64,000 bases of DNA from Duffyella gerundensis. GTDB lineage: Bacteria > Pseudomonadota > Gammaproteobacteria > Enterobacterales > Enterobacteriaceae. The stretch spans positions 62,001 through 126,000 of the forward strand of contig NZ_LN907828.1 of NCBI RefSeq assembly GCF_001517405.1, given 5' to 3'. Under the pieces are notes generated by a model. The model had not been told where the DNA came from. It did not search any database and saw only the letters and a program-made list of their open reading frames with translations. How positions within the stretch are numbered: position 1 is the stretch's first letter; each line of letters begins with the position of its first letter. The position numbers and the translations under genes were made by a program. This document shows, piece after piece, positions 26,959-36,358 of this stretch.

Positions 26959-27225
26959 TCAGTGAACCCTTTCCACCACCGAAGCCGAACAGGCTGCCGG
27001 GCGCTGGCTGTGCAGATACTCATACAGCAGCAGCATGCCAACCGGATTAGCTTCCAGATTTTCACAGTCGACGTGCAGTTTCTCCAGCAGATCTTTTCTC
27101 AGCTGGGTGGATGAAACGCCTCTGTGTACCGCTAACGCCTGGCATAGCTGGCTGACGATGGCGCATTTCACGCTAAGCGGCAGAGCAGGATTATAAATTT
27201 CAGGAATGCAGTGCGTTTGTTTCAT
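26959..27225 (-). CDS. Small hypothetical protein, 88 residues
   Basis: I do not recognise the family. The protein starts MKQTHCIPEIYNPALPLSVK and has five cysteines, a helical middle (VSQLCQALAVHRGVSSTQLRKDLLEKLH) and a hydrophobic LLLYEYLH segment; no signal peptide or membrane helix. The case for a real gene is a strong ribosome site (GAGGAGAGCG 5 bases before the ATG) and its position as the only plausible frame in an otherwise empty 1.1-kb interval. The helical, charged character would fit a small regulator or adaptor, but that is a guess. Confidence 0.6.
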   Translation of the reverse strand: MKQTHCIPEIYNPALPLSVKCAIVSQLCQALAVHRGVSSTQLRKDLLEKLHVDCENLEANPVGMLLLYEYLHSQRPAACSASVVERVH

Positions 27226-27518
27226 TACGCTCTCCTCATGGCAGGGTAAATCTGCTGTGATGATCTGGCGACTGCTTTAAAACTATCCAATTTCTGCTGT
27301 TACCACAATACCGCTTGCTGAAACCCCAACCCTTATCACAAAGCCGTTGCCAGCCTTGATCGCATCAGGCAACCGCGCCCGACAATCCACGCTAAAGATC
27401 TCCCGCTCACAGACGATAAACAGATTAATCACCTCATTAACTTTCCACAGGTTGTTCAATCGTCCGCCAGAGTGACGCAGGCGCGGCGATGAACAGCCGT
27501 CGCATTCAGGGAGTACGC

Positions 27519-29219
27519 ATGGCAGCCAGGCAGGTAGCAGGAATCGATCTCGGTACCACCAACAGCGCGGTGGCAGTGTGGCAGGATGGCAAATCGCAGC
27601 TGATTGCCAACAAACAGGGTGCGCTGTTAACGCCGTCGGTGGTCGGGCTGGACGATCAGGGTAACCTGATCACCGGCCAGCTGGCGCTAGCCCGTCTTAG
27701 TACCCATCCGCATCTCACGCAGGCAAGCTTTAAACGCTTTATGGGCACCGAAGCCACGCTCAGGCTGGGAACGCAAACCTTTCGCGCCGAAGAACTCTCC
27801 GCCATTTTATTGCGTCAGCTAAAAGAAGATGCCGAGCGCTGGCTTGGTCAGCCGATTGTTGATGCGGTGATTACCGTACCGGCGTACTTCAACGACGTAC
27901 AACGGCGCGCGGTGAAAACCGCCGGTACGCTGGCCGGTCTTAACGTGCTGCGCCTGCTGAACGAACCTACCGCGGCCTCGCTGGCGTTTGGTCTGCTGGA
28001 AAACCGCGAGCAAAAATACCTGACCTTTGATTTAGGCGGCGGCACCTTTGATGTTTCGATCATCGACATGTTTGAAGGCGTGATCGAAGTGCGTGCCAGC
28101 AGCGGCGATGTCCAGCTTGGTGGTGACGATTTCAGTGAAGCGATCTGTCAGTGGATGCTCAATCAACAGCCGGAGTTTAAAGCCGCGCTGCCCGCCGTGA
28201 AACCGCTGCTGCTGGAAGAGGCTGGCCGACTGAAATGCCTGCTGAGCAGCGTGCCGGAAGCCACTGCCGAGCTGTACTGGCAGGAGAAAACCTGGCGCTG
28301 GACGATGAGTGAAGAGGCGCTTGCCCACTGTTGCCAGCCGCTGATCGCCCGCTTGCAGCAGCCGGTGATGCAGGCGCTCCACGACGCACGCTTTGCCCTG
28401 CACGATCTCGATCATGTGCTGCTGGTCGGCGGCGCAACGCGCATGCCGCTGGTACGTCAGGCGGTAGCACGGCTGTTTGGTCGCTTTCCGCGGCACGATC
28501 TGCATCCCGATGAAGCCGTGGCGCTCGGGGCGGGCGTGCAGGCGGGCATGGTGATGCAGGACGCCGCGGTGGAAGATATCATCCTCACCGACGTCATGCC
28601 GTTTTCGCTCGGCGTGGAAACGGTCAAGGAAAGCTATGGCAAACAGGAAGAGGGGTTTTTCCTGCCGCTGATTGAGCGCAACACCTGGCTGCCGGTGAGT
28701 AAAAATAAAATACTGTATACCGTTGCCGACAATCAAACCCACGTGCTGCTGAAAATTTATCAGGGCGAAGGGCGCCGGATTACCGATAACGTCTATCTCG
28801 GCGAGATGAATATCGACATCCCGCCGCGCCCACGCGGTGAGGTTGCCCTTGACGTGCGTTTTACCTATACGCTGGATGGCCTGCTGGAAGTGACCTGTCA
28901 GCATAGTGACAGCCCGAGCGCGGTCAGTATGGTGATTGAAAAAGTACCGGGACAGATGAGTGCCGAGCAGATCGCGCAGAGCCTGCAAAAGCTCAACGAC
29001 CTGAAGCGTCATCCGCGCGATCGTCAGGAGAACCGTGAACTGTTGCTGCACGGCTCGCGGCTGTTCGCCTTTCTGCTGGGCGAAGAGCGCGCGTGGATAG
29101 ATAACGTGATGAGCGTATTTGAACAGGCGCTGGAGAGCCAGGATGAGCGGCGGATCGCTGACGTTCGGCAGAAGGTGGAAGAGGCGCTGGCACAGTTCGA
29201 AGAGAGGGCGCCACGATGA
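27519..29219 (+). CDS. hscC: Hsp70-family chaperone HscC
   Basis: 566 residues from the ATG at 27519 (AGGGAG 7 bases upstream); an earlier in-frame ATG has no good ribosome site. The nucleotide-binding domain has GIDLGTTNSAVAV, the NDVQRRAVKTAG and LLNEPTAASLAFG segments, the phosphate loop FDLGGGTFDVSI and VLLVGGATRMPLV; the substrate domain begins near residue 385. It is shorter than DnaK and lacks the long C-terminal lid tail, matching HscC (YbeW). Its 4-base overlap with a J-domain gene matches the hscC-djlC pairing in E. coli, where HscC works with its own J-proteins. Confidence 0.92.
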   Translation: MAARQVAGIDLGTTNSAVAVWQDGKSQLIANKQGALLTPSVVGLDDQGNLITGQLALARLSTHPHLTQASFKRFMGTEATLRLGTQTFRAEELSAILLRQLKEDAERWLGQPIVDAVITVPAYFNDVQRRAVKTAGTLAGLNVLRLLNEPTAASLAFGLLENREQKYLTFDLGGGTFDVSIIDMFEGVIEVRASSGDVQLGGDDFSEAICQWMLNQQPEFKAALPAVKPLLLEEAGRLKCLLSSVPEATAELYWQEKTWRWTMSEEALAHCCQPLIARLQQPVMQALHDARFALHDLDHVLLVGGATRMPLVRQAVARLFGRFPRHDLHPDEAVALGAGVQAGMVMQDAAVEDIILTDVMPFSLGVETVKESYGKQEEGFFLPLIERNTWLPVSKNKILYTVADNQTHVLLKIYQGEGRRITDNVYLGEMNIDIPPRPRGEVALDVRFTYTLDGLLEVTCQHSDSPSAVSMVIEKVPGQMSAEQIAQSLQKLNDLKRHPRDRQENRELLLHGSRLFAFLLGEERAWIDNVMSVFEQALESQDERRIADVRQKVEEALAQFEERAPR

Positions 29220-30589
29220 ATGGCTGGCAGGTGCTGGGCATTGAACCCACCTCCGATGAATCGCTGATCCGCCGCGCCTATGCGCGCCTGTTGAAAGTAC
29301 ATCGACCGGACAGCGATCCCCAGGGTTATCAACAGCTGCGTGAGGCGTTTGACTGGGCAAAAAATCATGCCGGTGCGGCTGAGGCCGAACCCTATACTCA
29401 GCTGCAGCCTGTCGCCGAATTGCAGGATAGTGCGATCGACTGGCCGGAAGAGATCGCCGAACCGCACGATGAGTCGTCGCATACCGTGCCGCAGAGTTAC
29501 GCGTTTTCCGTCATGCCGCTCTACAGCGAGCAAGAGATCGCCGAACTGGCCACCGCCCTGGTGGAAAAGAGCGCGCAGAATTTTCCTGCGCTGCAGAGGT
29601 TGCATCAGCGCGTGAGCGAGGAAGGCAATCTGCTGCAGCAACAGCAGTTTCATCAGGATCTGGCGGCGTCGCTGGCAGAACAGCCAGGGCTGCAGGACTG
29701 GCTGGTGGAACAGGTCAGCGAACGACTTGGCTGGCAGCTGGAGAGCTATAACAGCGGTCATCTGATACCCGAGACGTTACAGAGGGCACTGGATGAACGC
29801 GTGCGCGCCACCGAAGCGGAAAAAGCCTGGCAAAAGCTGATGGCCGAGCAGCGTCACGCCGGTGGACAGAGCGGCCTGGCGCTGAAACTACTGTGCAGCG
29901 ATCGCGCCGCCGCGCCGTTCTGGATCAGGCTGGTGCCGGGCTTGCTCGATAAGATGTCGCAGCAGGTTAACCAACTGTGGTCGACGTTCCCTGATCTGAT
30001 AGATCGCCTGAATCCCGCCATGCTCGATTTTTTGCGGGAGCGGCCTCGCGCCCTGAACTGGCAAGGGGTGTTTTTACTGGTATTCTGGGGCGTGGTGCTG
30101 AAGTGGGCATTGCCGCAGGGCGGTCTGCTGTCGCCCATTGGCCTGGCCATCAGCGGCGTGGTGATTTACTCCCTCTGGCTTTATGACCTGATGCTGTCAA
30201 GCCTGCGGCGATCCTGGTTGATGAAGCTGCTTTTAGTGTTGGATTCGCTGTTCTGTTCGCTGCTGCTGCTGGCACTTTTTGTGGGTGTGCTAATGCTTGC
30301 CAGCAGTGTTGCGCCGCCTAAAGGCGAAAGTATTGGTGGCTTATTGCCGGTGTTTATCATTGCGATTGAATTGCTGGTGCTGTGGTCTGTCTGGTCAAAG
30401 GCGGTTCCCGGCCTGCGTCGTCCCGGCGTAGCGGTGGCGCGCTTGCTGTCCAGCCCGTGGCGGCTGTTGAAGGTATTGGATTTTGAAACTATCGGCTTTG
30501 TGCTGGTAAGTGTGTACTCAATGTTCTGTACCGTGCTGTTGAACAAGCTGCTGAATCAGCTGCTGGCATTTATCGCCTGGTTGCCCTAA
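29216..30589 (+). CDS. djlC: Membrane-anchored J-domain protein, DjlC-like HscC partner
   Basis: 457 residues. The N-terminal J-like domain (about 1-50) carries HRPDSDPQGYQQLREAF, where the canonical HPD appears as HRPD, a form I associate with the DjlB/DjlC group. A long charged helical region follows (about 90-270), then four or five membrane segments in the last 170 residues (GVFLLVFWGVVLKWAL, LFCSLLLLALFVGVLMLA, PVFIIAIELLVLWSVW, FVLVSVYSMFCTVLL). It would recruit HscC to the inner membrane and stimulate its ATPase. Start overlaps hscC by ATGA. Confidence 0.87.
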   Translation: MNGWQVLGIEPTSDESLIRRAYARLLKVHRPDSDPQGYQQLREAFDWAKNHAGAAEAEPYTQLQPVAELQDSAIDWPEEIAEPHDESSHTVPQSYAFSVMPLYSEQEIAELATALVEKSAQNFPALQRLHQRVSEEGNLLQQQQFHQDLAASLAEQPGLQDWLVEQVSERLGWQLESYNSGHLIPETLQRALDERVRATEAEKAWQKLMAEQRHAGGQSGLALKLLCSDRAAAPFWIRLVPGLLDKMSQQVNQLWSTFPDLIDRLNPAMLDFLRERPRALNWQGVFLLVFWGVVLKWALPQGGLLSPIGLAISGVVIYSLWLYDLMLSSLRRSWLMKLLLVLDSLFCSLLLLALFVGVLMLASSVAPPKGESIGGLLPVFIIAIELLVLWSVWSKAVPGLRRPGVAVARLLSSPWRLLKVLDFETIGFVLVSVYSMFCTVLLNKLLNQLLAFIAWLP

Positions 30590-30604
30590 ATGCCAGATAT
30601 GAAG

Positions 30605-30635
30605 AAAAATCCCCCGCACACCGCAAGGTGCCGGG
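30605..30635 (-). terminator. Intrinsic terminator of the autotransporter gene
   Basis: A GC-rich hairpin at 30611-30635 (CCCCCGCACACC with GGTGCCGGGGG, one bulge, GCAA loop) is followed on the minus strand by ATTTTTC. It ends the leftward autotransporter transcript and may also stop the rightward hscC-djlC transcript. Confidence 0.75.
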
Positions 30636-30644
30636 GGTGATCGA

Positions 30645-31061
30645 TCAGAAGCTATACCGCAGGCCGACCGCAGCCTGATAGCTGTCGCGATCCTGCAGGC
30701 CAGAGGTTGACGTGCTGGTCTGATAACCCAGGTTACCGTACAGCTTCAGAGCCTGCGTCAGACCGGTCGTCACACCAGCATCGGCGCTGACTCTACCGCC
30801 CGAGGACGCCAGCGGTGCGCGGTCAAGATCGTCATACACCGTTGTCGCTTTGCCTTCCCAGTCCTGCCAGTAGTTCAGACTGACGAACGGCTCGACAAAA
30901 CTGCCAGAACCGGTCTCAACGTGCCACTTCGCACGCAAACCCACACGGCCGGTCAGGCCAGAAACGTTGCCGAACGCCACGCTGCTCTGATGATCCTGCG
31001 CCTGCTTAAAGCGAGTCTGCTGCCAAATCAGCTGCGCCTGCGGCTCTAAAGTGAAACCCTC
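30645..31061 (-). pseudogene. Detached C-terminal barrel of the autotransporter (frame-shifted part)
   Basis: The last 138 residues of the autotransporter barrel, in a different frame from the main body. From the GAG codon at 31061 the frame reads EGFTLEPQAQLIWQQTRF, then NVSGLTGRVGLRAKW and SLNYWQDWEG, and ends LRYSF. The terminal phenylalanine is the standard outer-membrane assembly signal. No proper start exists at the join; an internal ATG at 30980 has no ribosome site. The part is only meaningful as the continuation of the upstream frame, from which it is separated by a shift at the (CT)6 tract. Without it the adhesin cannot be inserted in the outer membrane. Confidence 0.85.
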
Positions 31062-34000
31062 AGAGAGAGAGAGGAAAGGGCAAACGGGTAACCCGCTTCC
31101 AGCGAGGTGATAAAGCCGTAACCTTCCGCATCAAGACGACCCGAGGCGCTTTCCGCCGATCCACGGTAGCGGGTGATCTGCGCGGTGGCATCCAGCCAGG
31201 CTTGATCATCAGTGCTGTGTGTCCAGTACAGGCCCAACGCCGTGGCATTCAGTTTTACCTTGCCGGTGTCAGTGCGCACATATTGCGTACCGGCATCATT
31301 GGTTACCAAACCACTGACCGACACCGCTGCGCGACTCTGACCGACGTAAAAGCCCAACCGATCGTGATGGCCGGTAATAGCGCTTTGCTGCCAGAGGTCG
31401 GCACCGAGCTGCAGCCCATCCACTGAACCTTTGGCCGATGGTGCGGCATACGCCTGCCAGGAGTGATCGATATTGGTGGCGATCAGGCGCGTCCAGAAGC
31501 TGGTTTGGCGTGGCTGGTCGCCGTTGATCAGCATCGCACCGTCGCCGCTACGCTGATCGCGCGTGCCGAGCGTCAGCATGCCCAGTTCGCGTGCCATCGG
31601 CTGCACCACGCCGTAAGTGGCAATGGCCGGTCCGATCACCGGATATTCACCTGCAGGCAGCACCGACGATGGCGGCGTGAGCGGCAGCGTCGTACCGGTG
31701 CGTGGCGCATCCGGTGGTGTCACGGGATTAATCGGATCTTCAGGCAGAAGTGGCAATGTTGGATCTTCAGGCACTTCAGGATCTTCCGGCGTTACTGGCG
31801 TAATCGGATCGGGATCCACCGGGATTTCTGGCTCAACGATAAACTGATTGCGCAGATACCAGCTCTCCAGGTCCTGTTTAGCGAGATCGCCGCGGAAAAG
31901 GCGGTAGCTCAGCGCACCGCTGCGCGTCTCACTGGCGAGGCGAAACGCATCTTCTTCGCTGGTGGCACCGTTGATCGCATCGATAATACGGATGCCATCT
32001 TTCTCGGTGTAAACCTGGCCGCTGCCGGTGTTGTTGATCGCCACGCGCGTGGTGCCGCTGGCGTGCCCGCTGTCCAGAATCAGCCGGTCAGATGGCGAAC
32101 CATCGCCGCCCAGTTCGGTGTTCAACACCAGCAATCCATCATCACCCACGTAATTACCGCTGACGGTCAGCGCATGATAGCCCGTTGCGCCGATGCTGCC
32201 AGGGCGTACGGTTCCGGCATTGTTGAGGTCAGCAAAAATCTGACCGTTGCCGGAGAGCGTGCCGCCTGCGGCCACCGAGGTCGCCGACCGCAGCGAACCG
32301 TCCAGCTGCAGCGTGCCGCGCTCAATGCGCGTTTGCCCGCTGTAAGTCTGGTCTCCGGCTACCACCAGCGTGCCGGAGCCAATCTGCACCAGGTCGCCGC
32401 TGCCGCTGATCGGGTTGTTAACGGTGTACACATCGCTGCGACTGAATTGCAAAATGCCGTTGTTGTTGATCGCGCCGGTGATGCTGCCGTGGGTGCCATC
32501 GTTGCCGAGTTGCAGCGTGCCATTTGTGATGTCGGTACCGCCAGTCCAGCTGTTATCCGCAGTAAGTACCGTGGTGCCGCTGCCGTTTTGCGCAAAGGCA
32601 CCTTCGCCAGAAATCACACCAGGCAACAGCGTAGTATCGGCACGGTTGACCAACAGTGCGCTGCCGGCAGAAAGCTGCACATCGGCATGCAGGTTACCCG
32701 TGCTACCGCCGTTGCCAATCTGTAGCTTACCGTTTTCCAGCGCGATGCCACGGGCATTGGTGACATCGCCGGTCAGAATAGTGGTGCCGCTGCCTCTTTG
32801 CACAATATTGCCGTCGCCGGAGAGGGTTCCGCTCAACACCACGTCATCGGCGCGATTAAAAATCAGCGTACTGTTGTTGACGATGTCACCCGCTACGCTG
32901 CCGGTAGTGCCGCCATCGCCGAACTGCAGTGCGCCTTGCTCGATAAAGGTGGTGCCGCTCCAGCTGTTATCGCTCAGCAGCGTGAGCGTGCCATCGCCGG
33001 TTTTATGCACCGGGCCGCCGTCACCGCGCAGAGCGGAAGCGAAAGTAATGTCATTGCCATTGCTGTTGAGCACGCCACCGCGCGCATCCACCACCAAACG
33101 GGTGGAAAGATCGCTGCTGTTGCCGCTGTTCCACTTCAGGCCGCCGCCGTTTAAGGTGATATCGCTGCTGCCCAGATTGCCGGCGTCTGAAAAAGCGATC
33201 TCGCCTTCGTCGATACGCGTGCCGCCGCTGTAGCTGTTGTTGGCGGTGAGTTCCAGCGTACCGAGGCCGGTTTTAATCAGCGATCCGATACCGCTGACCA
33301 CGCCCTCAATGGTCATGGTGGCCTCTTTGCCTTCGCTAAAAAAGCTGCCATTGCCCGTCAGCAAAATATTGACGTCAGAGCGCATATTTTCATCCGCCGC
33401 ACGGTTGGCCAGCGTGCCTGCGTTGAGGGTAATCTGCCGTGTGCCATTGCCCTCTCCGGCAAGGATAGTCGCCGCGCGTACCATAGCGTCTTCGGTCACC
33501 ATCAGCGTGGAGGTCACCCGGCCAATACCGCTGACGATACCCATGATGATGTCGCCAGCATTGACCACACCACCGCGGCTGACCTTAAACTCCGCGTTGG
33601 TGCTGCCATTACCGGAAGTGCGGGTATCTTCACCCAGCACGACCCTGTTGACATCAAGCTGACCGGCTCCCATCCAAAAATAGCCGTTGGCGTTACGCGC
33701 ACCATACTGGCCCAGCGCAACATGCAGGATGTCGACTTTTGCATCCAGCGTACCCGCCGTAGTATTGAAGGTGCCGGTGCTGTCGCTGTAGTTACTGTTT
33801 ACGCCCGGTGCCAGATCAATACGTTCTACCGCATCAACGCCATTGCTGCCGCGCAGGCGTAAATGTCCATCAGTGATATCAGGGTCAAACCTCAGCGTAC
33901 CGTTGCCCTGATTGGTGCCAATCTCAATGGCATCGATATTGAAGGTATTAGCGCGGCCCATTTCAAGCAGGCCATAGTTAGTGGCGCCACTCTGCACATT

Positions 34001-34486
34001 GCGGCTTATCGTCGCCAGGCCCAATTTTTTCGCGGTAATCACATTGCTTTCACCGGCCAGATTCAGCACGCCATCACTGCCGTTGCCCGATAGCCCCTCG
34101 CGGCGGCCTGACACAATCAGCTCGGCGTCCGCGCTGTCGAACACAAAATGTGATAACCCACTCATATCCAGCCTTGAGGTATTGGCCTCACCGGATCCAA
34201 GCAGGAAATCACCGCCGTTATAGATCAGCGTGCCGCCGGTGCCGCTGACAGTGCCGGTCACGCCATCCCCCACGACAATGCTTTGCACTTCGCGCGTGGT
34301 TTGCTCCAGCTCTTCAGTGCGTTCGGTCAGGAATTCCAGCGCTTCCGCGCGTGATTCCGTAGGCGAAACCGCAACGAACAGCGAGAGCATGCAGGCAGTC
34401 AGGGCATTTAACCTAAAAGCAGTTTTTGTTGTGGTCAGTGCAGGCTGCGTTGGTCTGCCTGTGAGGAACAGCGGATGTTTTTCCAT
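31046..34486 (-). CDS. Autotransporter adhesin, passenger and partial barrel, frame interrupted in the barrel
   Basis: 1146 residues from the ATG at 34486, before a stop at 31046. Order: long extended signal peptide (to about SRAEA, residue 48), a pertactin-like beta-helix passenger with repeated autotransporter-associated motifs (NNSYSGGTRIDEGEI, DNSWSGTTFIEQGAL, DNSWTGGTDITNGTL, DQTYSGQTRIERGTL), a proline-rich hinge near residue 900, and the first half of the beta-barrel. The stop follows a (CT)6 tract; removal of one CT unit rejoins the frame to the last 138 residues, giving a 1279-residue adhesin. Either phase-off state, natural decay or a sequencing error. The type V secretion family mediates adhesion or aggregation at the cell surface. 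Confidence 0.88.
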   Translation of the reverse strand: MEKHPLFLTGRPTQPALTTTKTAFRLNALTACMLSLFVAVSPTESRAEALEFLTERTEELEQTTREVQSIVVGDGVTGTVSGTGGTLIYNGGDFLLGSGEANTSRLDMSGLSHFVFDSADAELIVSGRREGLSGNGSDGVLNLAGESNVITAKKLGLATISRNVQSGATNYGLLEMGRANTFNIDAIEIGTNQGNGTLRFDPDITDGHLRLRGSNGVDAVERIDLAPGVNSNYSDSTGTFNTTAGTLDAKVDILHVALGQYGARNANGYFWMGAGQLDVNRVVLGEDTRTSGNGSTNAEFKVSRGGVVNAGDIIMGIVSGIGRVTSTLMVTEDAMVRAATILAGEGNGTRQITLNAGTLANRAADENMRSDVNILLTGNGSFFSEGKEATMTIEGVVSGIGSLIKTGLGTLELTANNSYSGGTRIDEGEIAFSDAGNLGSSDITLNGGGLKWNSGNSSDLSTRLVVDARGGVLNSNGNDITFASALRGDGGPVHKTGDGTLTLLSDNSWSGTTFIEQGALQFGDGGTTGSVAGDIVNNSTLIFNRADDVVLSGTLSGDGNIVQRGSGTTILTGDVTNARGIALENGKLQIGNGGSTGNLHADVQLSAGSALLVNRADTTLLPGVISGEGAFAQNGSGTTVLTADNSWTGGTDITNGTLQLGNDGTHGSITGAINNNGILQFSRSDVYTVNNPISGSGDLVQIGSGTLVVAGDQTYSGQTRIERGTLQLDGSLRSATSVAAGGTLSGNGQIFADLNNAGTVRPGSIGATGYHALTVSGNYVGDDGLLVLNTELGGDGSPSDRLILDSGHASGTTRVAINNTGSGQVYTEKDGIRIIDAINGATSEEDAFRLASETRSGALSYRLFRGDLAKQDLESWYLRNQFIVEPEIPVDPDPITPVTPEDPEVPEDPTLPLLPEDPINPVTPPDAPRTGTTLPLTPPSSVLPAGEYPVIGPAIATYGVVQPMARELGMLTLGTRDQRSGDGAMLINGDQPRQTSFWTRLIATNIDHSWQAYAAPSAKGSVDGLQLGADLWQQSAITGHHDRLGFYVGQSRAAVSVSGLVTNDAGTQYVRTDTGKVKLNATALGLYWTHSTDDQAWLDATAQITRYRGSAESASGRLDAEGYGFITSLEAGYPFALSSLSLRVSL
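31062..31073 (-). repeat. (CT)6 dinucleotide tract at the autotransporter frameshift
   Basis: The coding strand reads CTCTCTCTCTCT exactly where the barrel frame changes. In the family pattern, an n of 2, 5 or 8 keeps the frame; n = 6 ends it 15 bases later. Slipped-strand mispairing at such tracts is a known on/off mechanism for surface proteins. Confidence 0.75.
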
Positions 34487-35051
34487 GGTGTCATTACCTG
34501 AGAAGGGTCTGTTAGCAAAAATGGGGTGCGTAAAAACAGGACCAATCCTAGGGTTTTTAGAGAGAGGTGGTAACAGGATTCTGTCTTGAATTTTGAATTT
34601 ATTTTCATAGCCTAAAAAAAGAATAAACCTCAAAATACAGTAGATTAAATAGAAATAGCCAGTCAGGGAAATTTCCTCTCTTTGCTTTTCGCCGCTTCCT
34701 GAAAACTTAAACAGCAGAACGTTAATTGAGACATTTCTTGCTGTTGAAACAGCGAAGTTTCAGCCTTGCGCACATCATTCGCTTCGCAAATCACATCGAC
34801 CGCACACCTGTTAAGCCGCCAGTAAAAAGAGCCGGAACTAAAGCTGAATCGCGTAAGGCTGCTTGATGAAAAACATCACTTCCGGTGATGAAATCGTAAA
34901 TCTATTGCGGTTTATCTGTGATTCACCGCGCATTTTTGCATCTGATCCCGCCCTAATTCCCGTCAGGTGAGAAGCATCACATTCCTGAACCGCCGCAATC
35001 AGTAGATTTGCCTTTAGTGATGTAAAAACGATTCAGCAAAAGGGATAAAAA
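34487..35051. other. Divergent regulatory region, autotransporter / DUF4432 gene
   Basis: 565 bases, AT-rich, with no ORF that has a ribosome site. It holds a hairpin CATCAC-TTCCG-GTGATG (34874-34890) and a larger inverted pair, AAATCTATTGCGG (34898-34910) against CCGCAATCAGTAGATTT (34993-35009), located 40-150 bases before the DUF4432 start. These could form a leader structure or operator for that gene. Confidence 0.5.
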
Positions 35052-36260
35052 ATGAAAACCAAACTGGCGTTAACGGTACTTGCAGTGATGATTTCCGGTT
35101 CGGCAGCGGCAAAAACCTGGGTGCTGACCAGCGCTGAACAGGGCGTGGAGCAAGGAAACTGGAAGATTTCCAGCCAACAGCTGAAATTCCAGGGCAAGCC
35201 GTTCAGCATTGAGCAAAAAGTCCTGCACGGCGGTAAGCAGGAAGGCAGTAAAATCATCACCCTTACCAGTAAAGATGGGCTGACCATCACCCTCAGCCCG
35301 ACGCGCGGTATGAATTTGCTGCACATTGAGGGTTTTGGCTCACGTATCGGCTGGGATTCGCCGGTGAAAGAGGTGGTTAACCCGGCCAATATTAATCTGG
35401 AAAGCCGTAACGGGCTGGGCTGGCTGGAAGGTTTCAACGAGATGATGGTGCGCTGCGGCTACGAATGGACCGGCCATCCGGTTACCGCCGATGGCCGCCT
35501 CTACACGCTGCACGGCAAAGCGGGCAACACGCCAGTTTCACAGGTGGAAGTTGAAGTGGCTGACGCCGCGCCGCATGAAATTCGCATTCGCGGGCTGATC
35601 AAAGAGAGCACCTTTAAAAAGGCCGATCTGCAGACGCTCACCGAACTGCGTTATGTACCCGGCAGCAACAGCTTCAGCCTGCATGATGTGCTGACCAATC
35701 ATGCCGACTATCCGCATGATTATCAGATTATTTATCACAGCAATGTCGGTACGCCAATTCTGGAAGAGGGCGCACGCTTTATCGCGCCGATGTCCGATAT
35801 CAGTCCGTTCAACGATTACGCTAAAACCGGCCTGAAGAACTGGCAGACCTATCTCGGCCCAACCAAAGGCTTTGATGAGATGGTGTTTAATATCAAGCCG
35901 CTCTCGGATGACCAGCATAAGACGGTTGCCGCGGTGGTGAATAAACAGGCGGATAAAGGCGTGTCGATTCAGTTCGATACCCAACAGCTGCCGGTGCTGA
36001 CGCTGTGGAAGAACACCGACACGCTTAAACAGGGGTACGTTACCGGCATGGAGCCGGGCACCAGTTACGCCTATCCGGTGACCGTTGAGCGTGAGCAGAA
36101 ACGCGTGAAGCAGCTGGAGCCGGGTGCCAGCACCGCGTTTGATTTGACCTACACCTTGTTGCACAACGCCGATCAGGTTGCGGCGGTTGAAAAACGCATC
36201 AGCACGATCCAGGGTGACACCAAACTCACCGAGACAGAAACGCCAATTGCCAGCGAATAA
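35052..36260 (+). CDS. Periplasmic aldose 1-epimerase-like (DUF4432) protein
   Basis: 402 residues with a signal peptide (about 1-20, cleavage near SAAA-KTW). The remainder is a galactose-mutarotase-like beta-sandwich of the DUF4432 group: SPTRGMNLLHIEGFGSRIGWDSP, GYEWTGHPVTADGRLYTLHGKAGN (conserved His), and the WKNTDTLKQGYVTGMEPGTSYAYP C-terminal segment. A sugar-binding or epimerase role in the periplasm is inferred; the substrate is unknown. It is next to the asc beta-glucoside genes but transcribed convergently to them, so functional linkage is only possible. RBS AAGGGA is 6 bases before the ATG. Confidence 0.8.
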   Translation: MKTKLALTVLAVMISGSAAAKTWVLTSAEQGVEQGNWKISSQQLKFQGKPFSIEQKVLHGGKQEGSKIITLTSKDGLTITLSPTRGMNLLHIEGFGSRIGWDSPVKEVVNPANINLESRNGLGWLEGFNEMMVRCGYEWTGHPVTADGRLYTLHGKAGNTPVSQVEVEVADAAPHEIRIRGLIKESTFKKADLQTLTELRYVPGSNSFSLHDVLTNHADYPHDYQIIYHSNVGTPILEEGARFIAPMSDISPFNDYAKTGLKNWQTYLGPTKGFDEMVFNIKPLSDDQHKTVAAVVNKQADKGVSIQFDTQQLPVLTLWKNTDTLKQGYVTGMEPGTSYAYPVTVEREQKRVKQLEPGASTAFDLTYTLLHNADQVAAVEKRISTIQGDTKLTETETPIASE

Positions 36261-36358
36261 ATCCGTTTAACCGCTCTCCCGGCGTGCAGCCTGCGCGCCG
36301 GAAAAAATCATGCCCGCCGATGTGACAATCCGCGCGGGCATCATCCTGTGAACCGCGT

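Noticed and set aside
30645..30980. Separate 111-residue protein beginning at the ATG at 30980
   Set aside because: The sequence is the end of an autotransporter barrel and the same frame continues upstream to the (CT)6 tract without a ribosome site, so it is not an independent gene.
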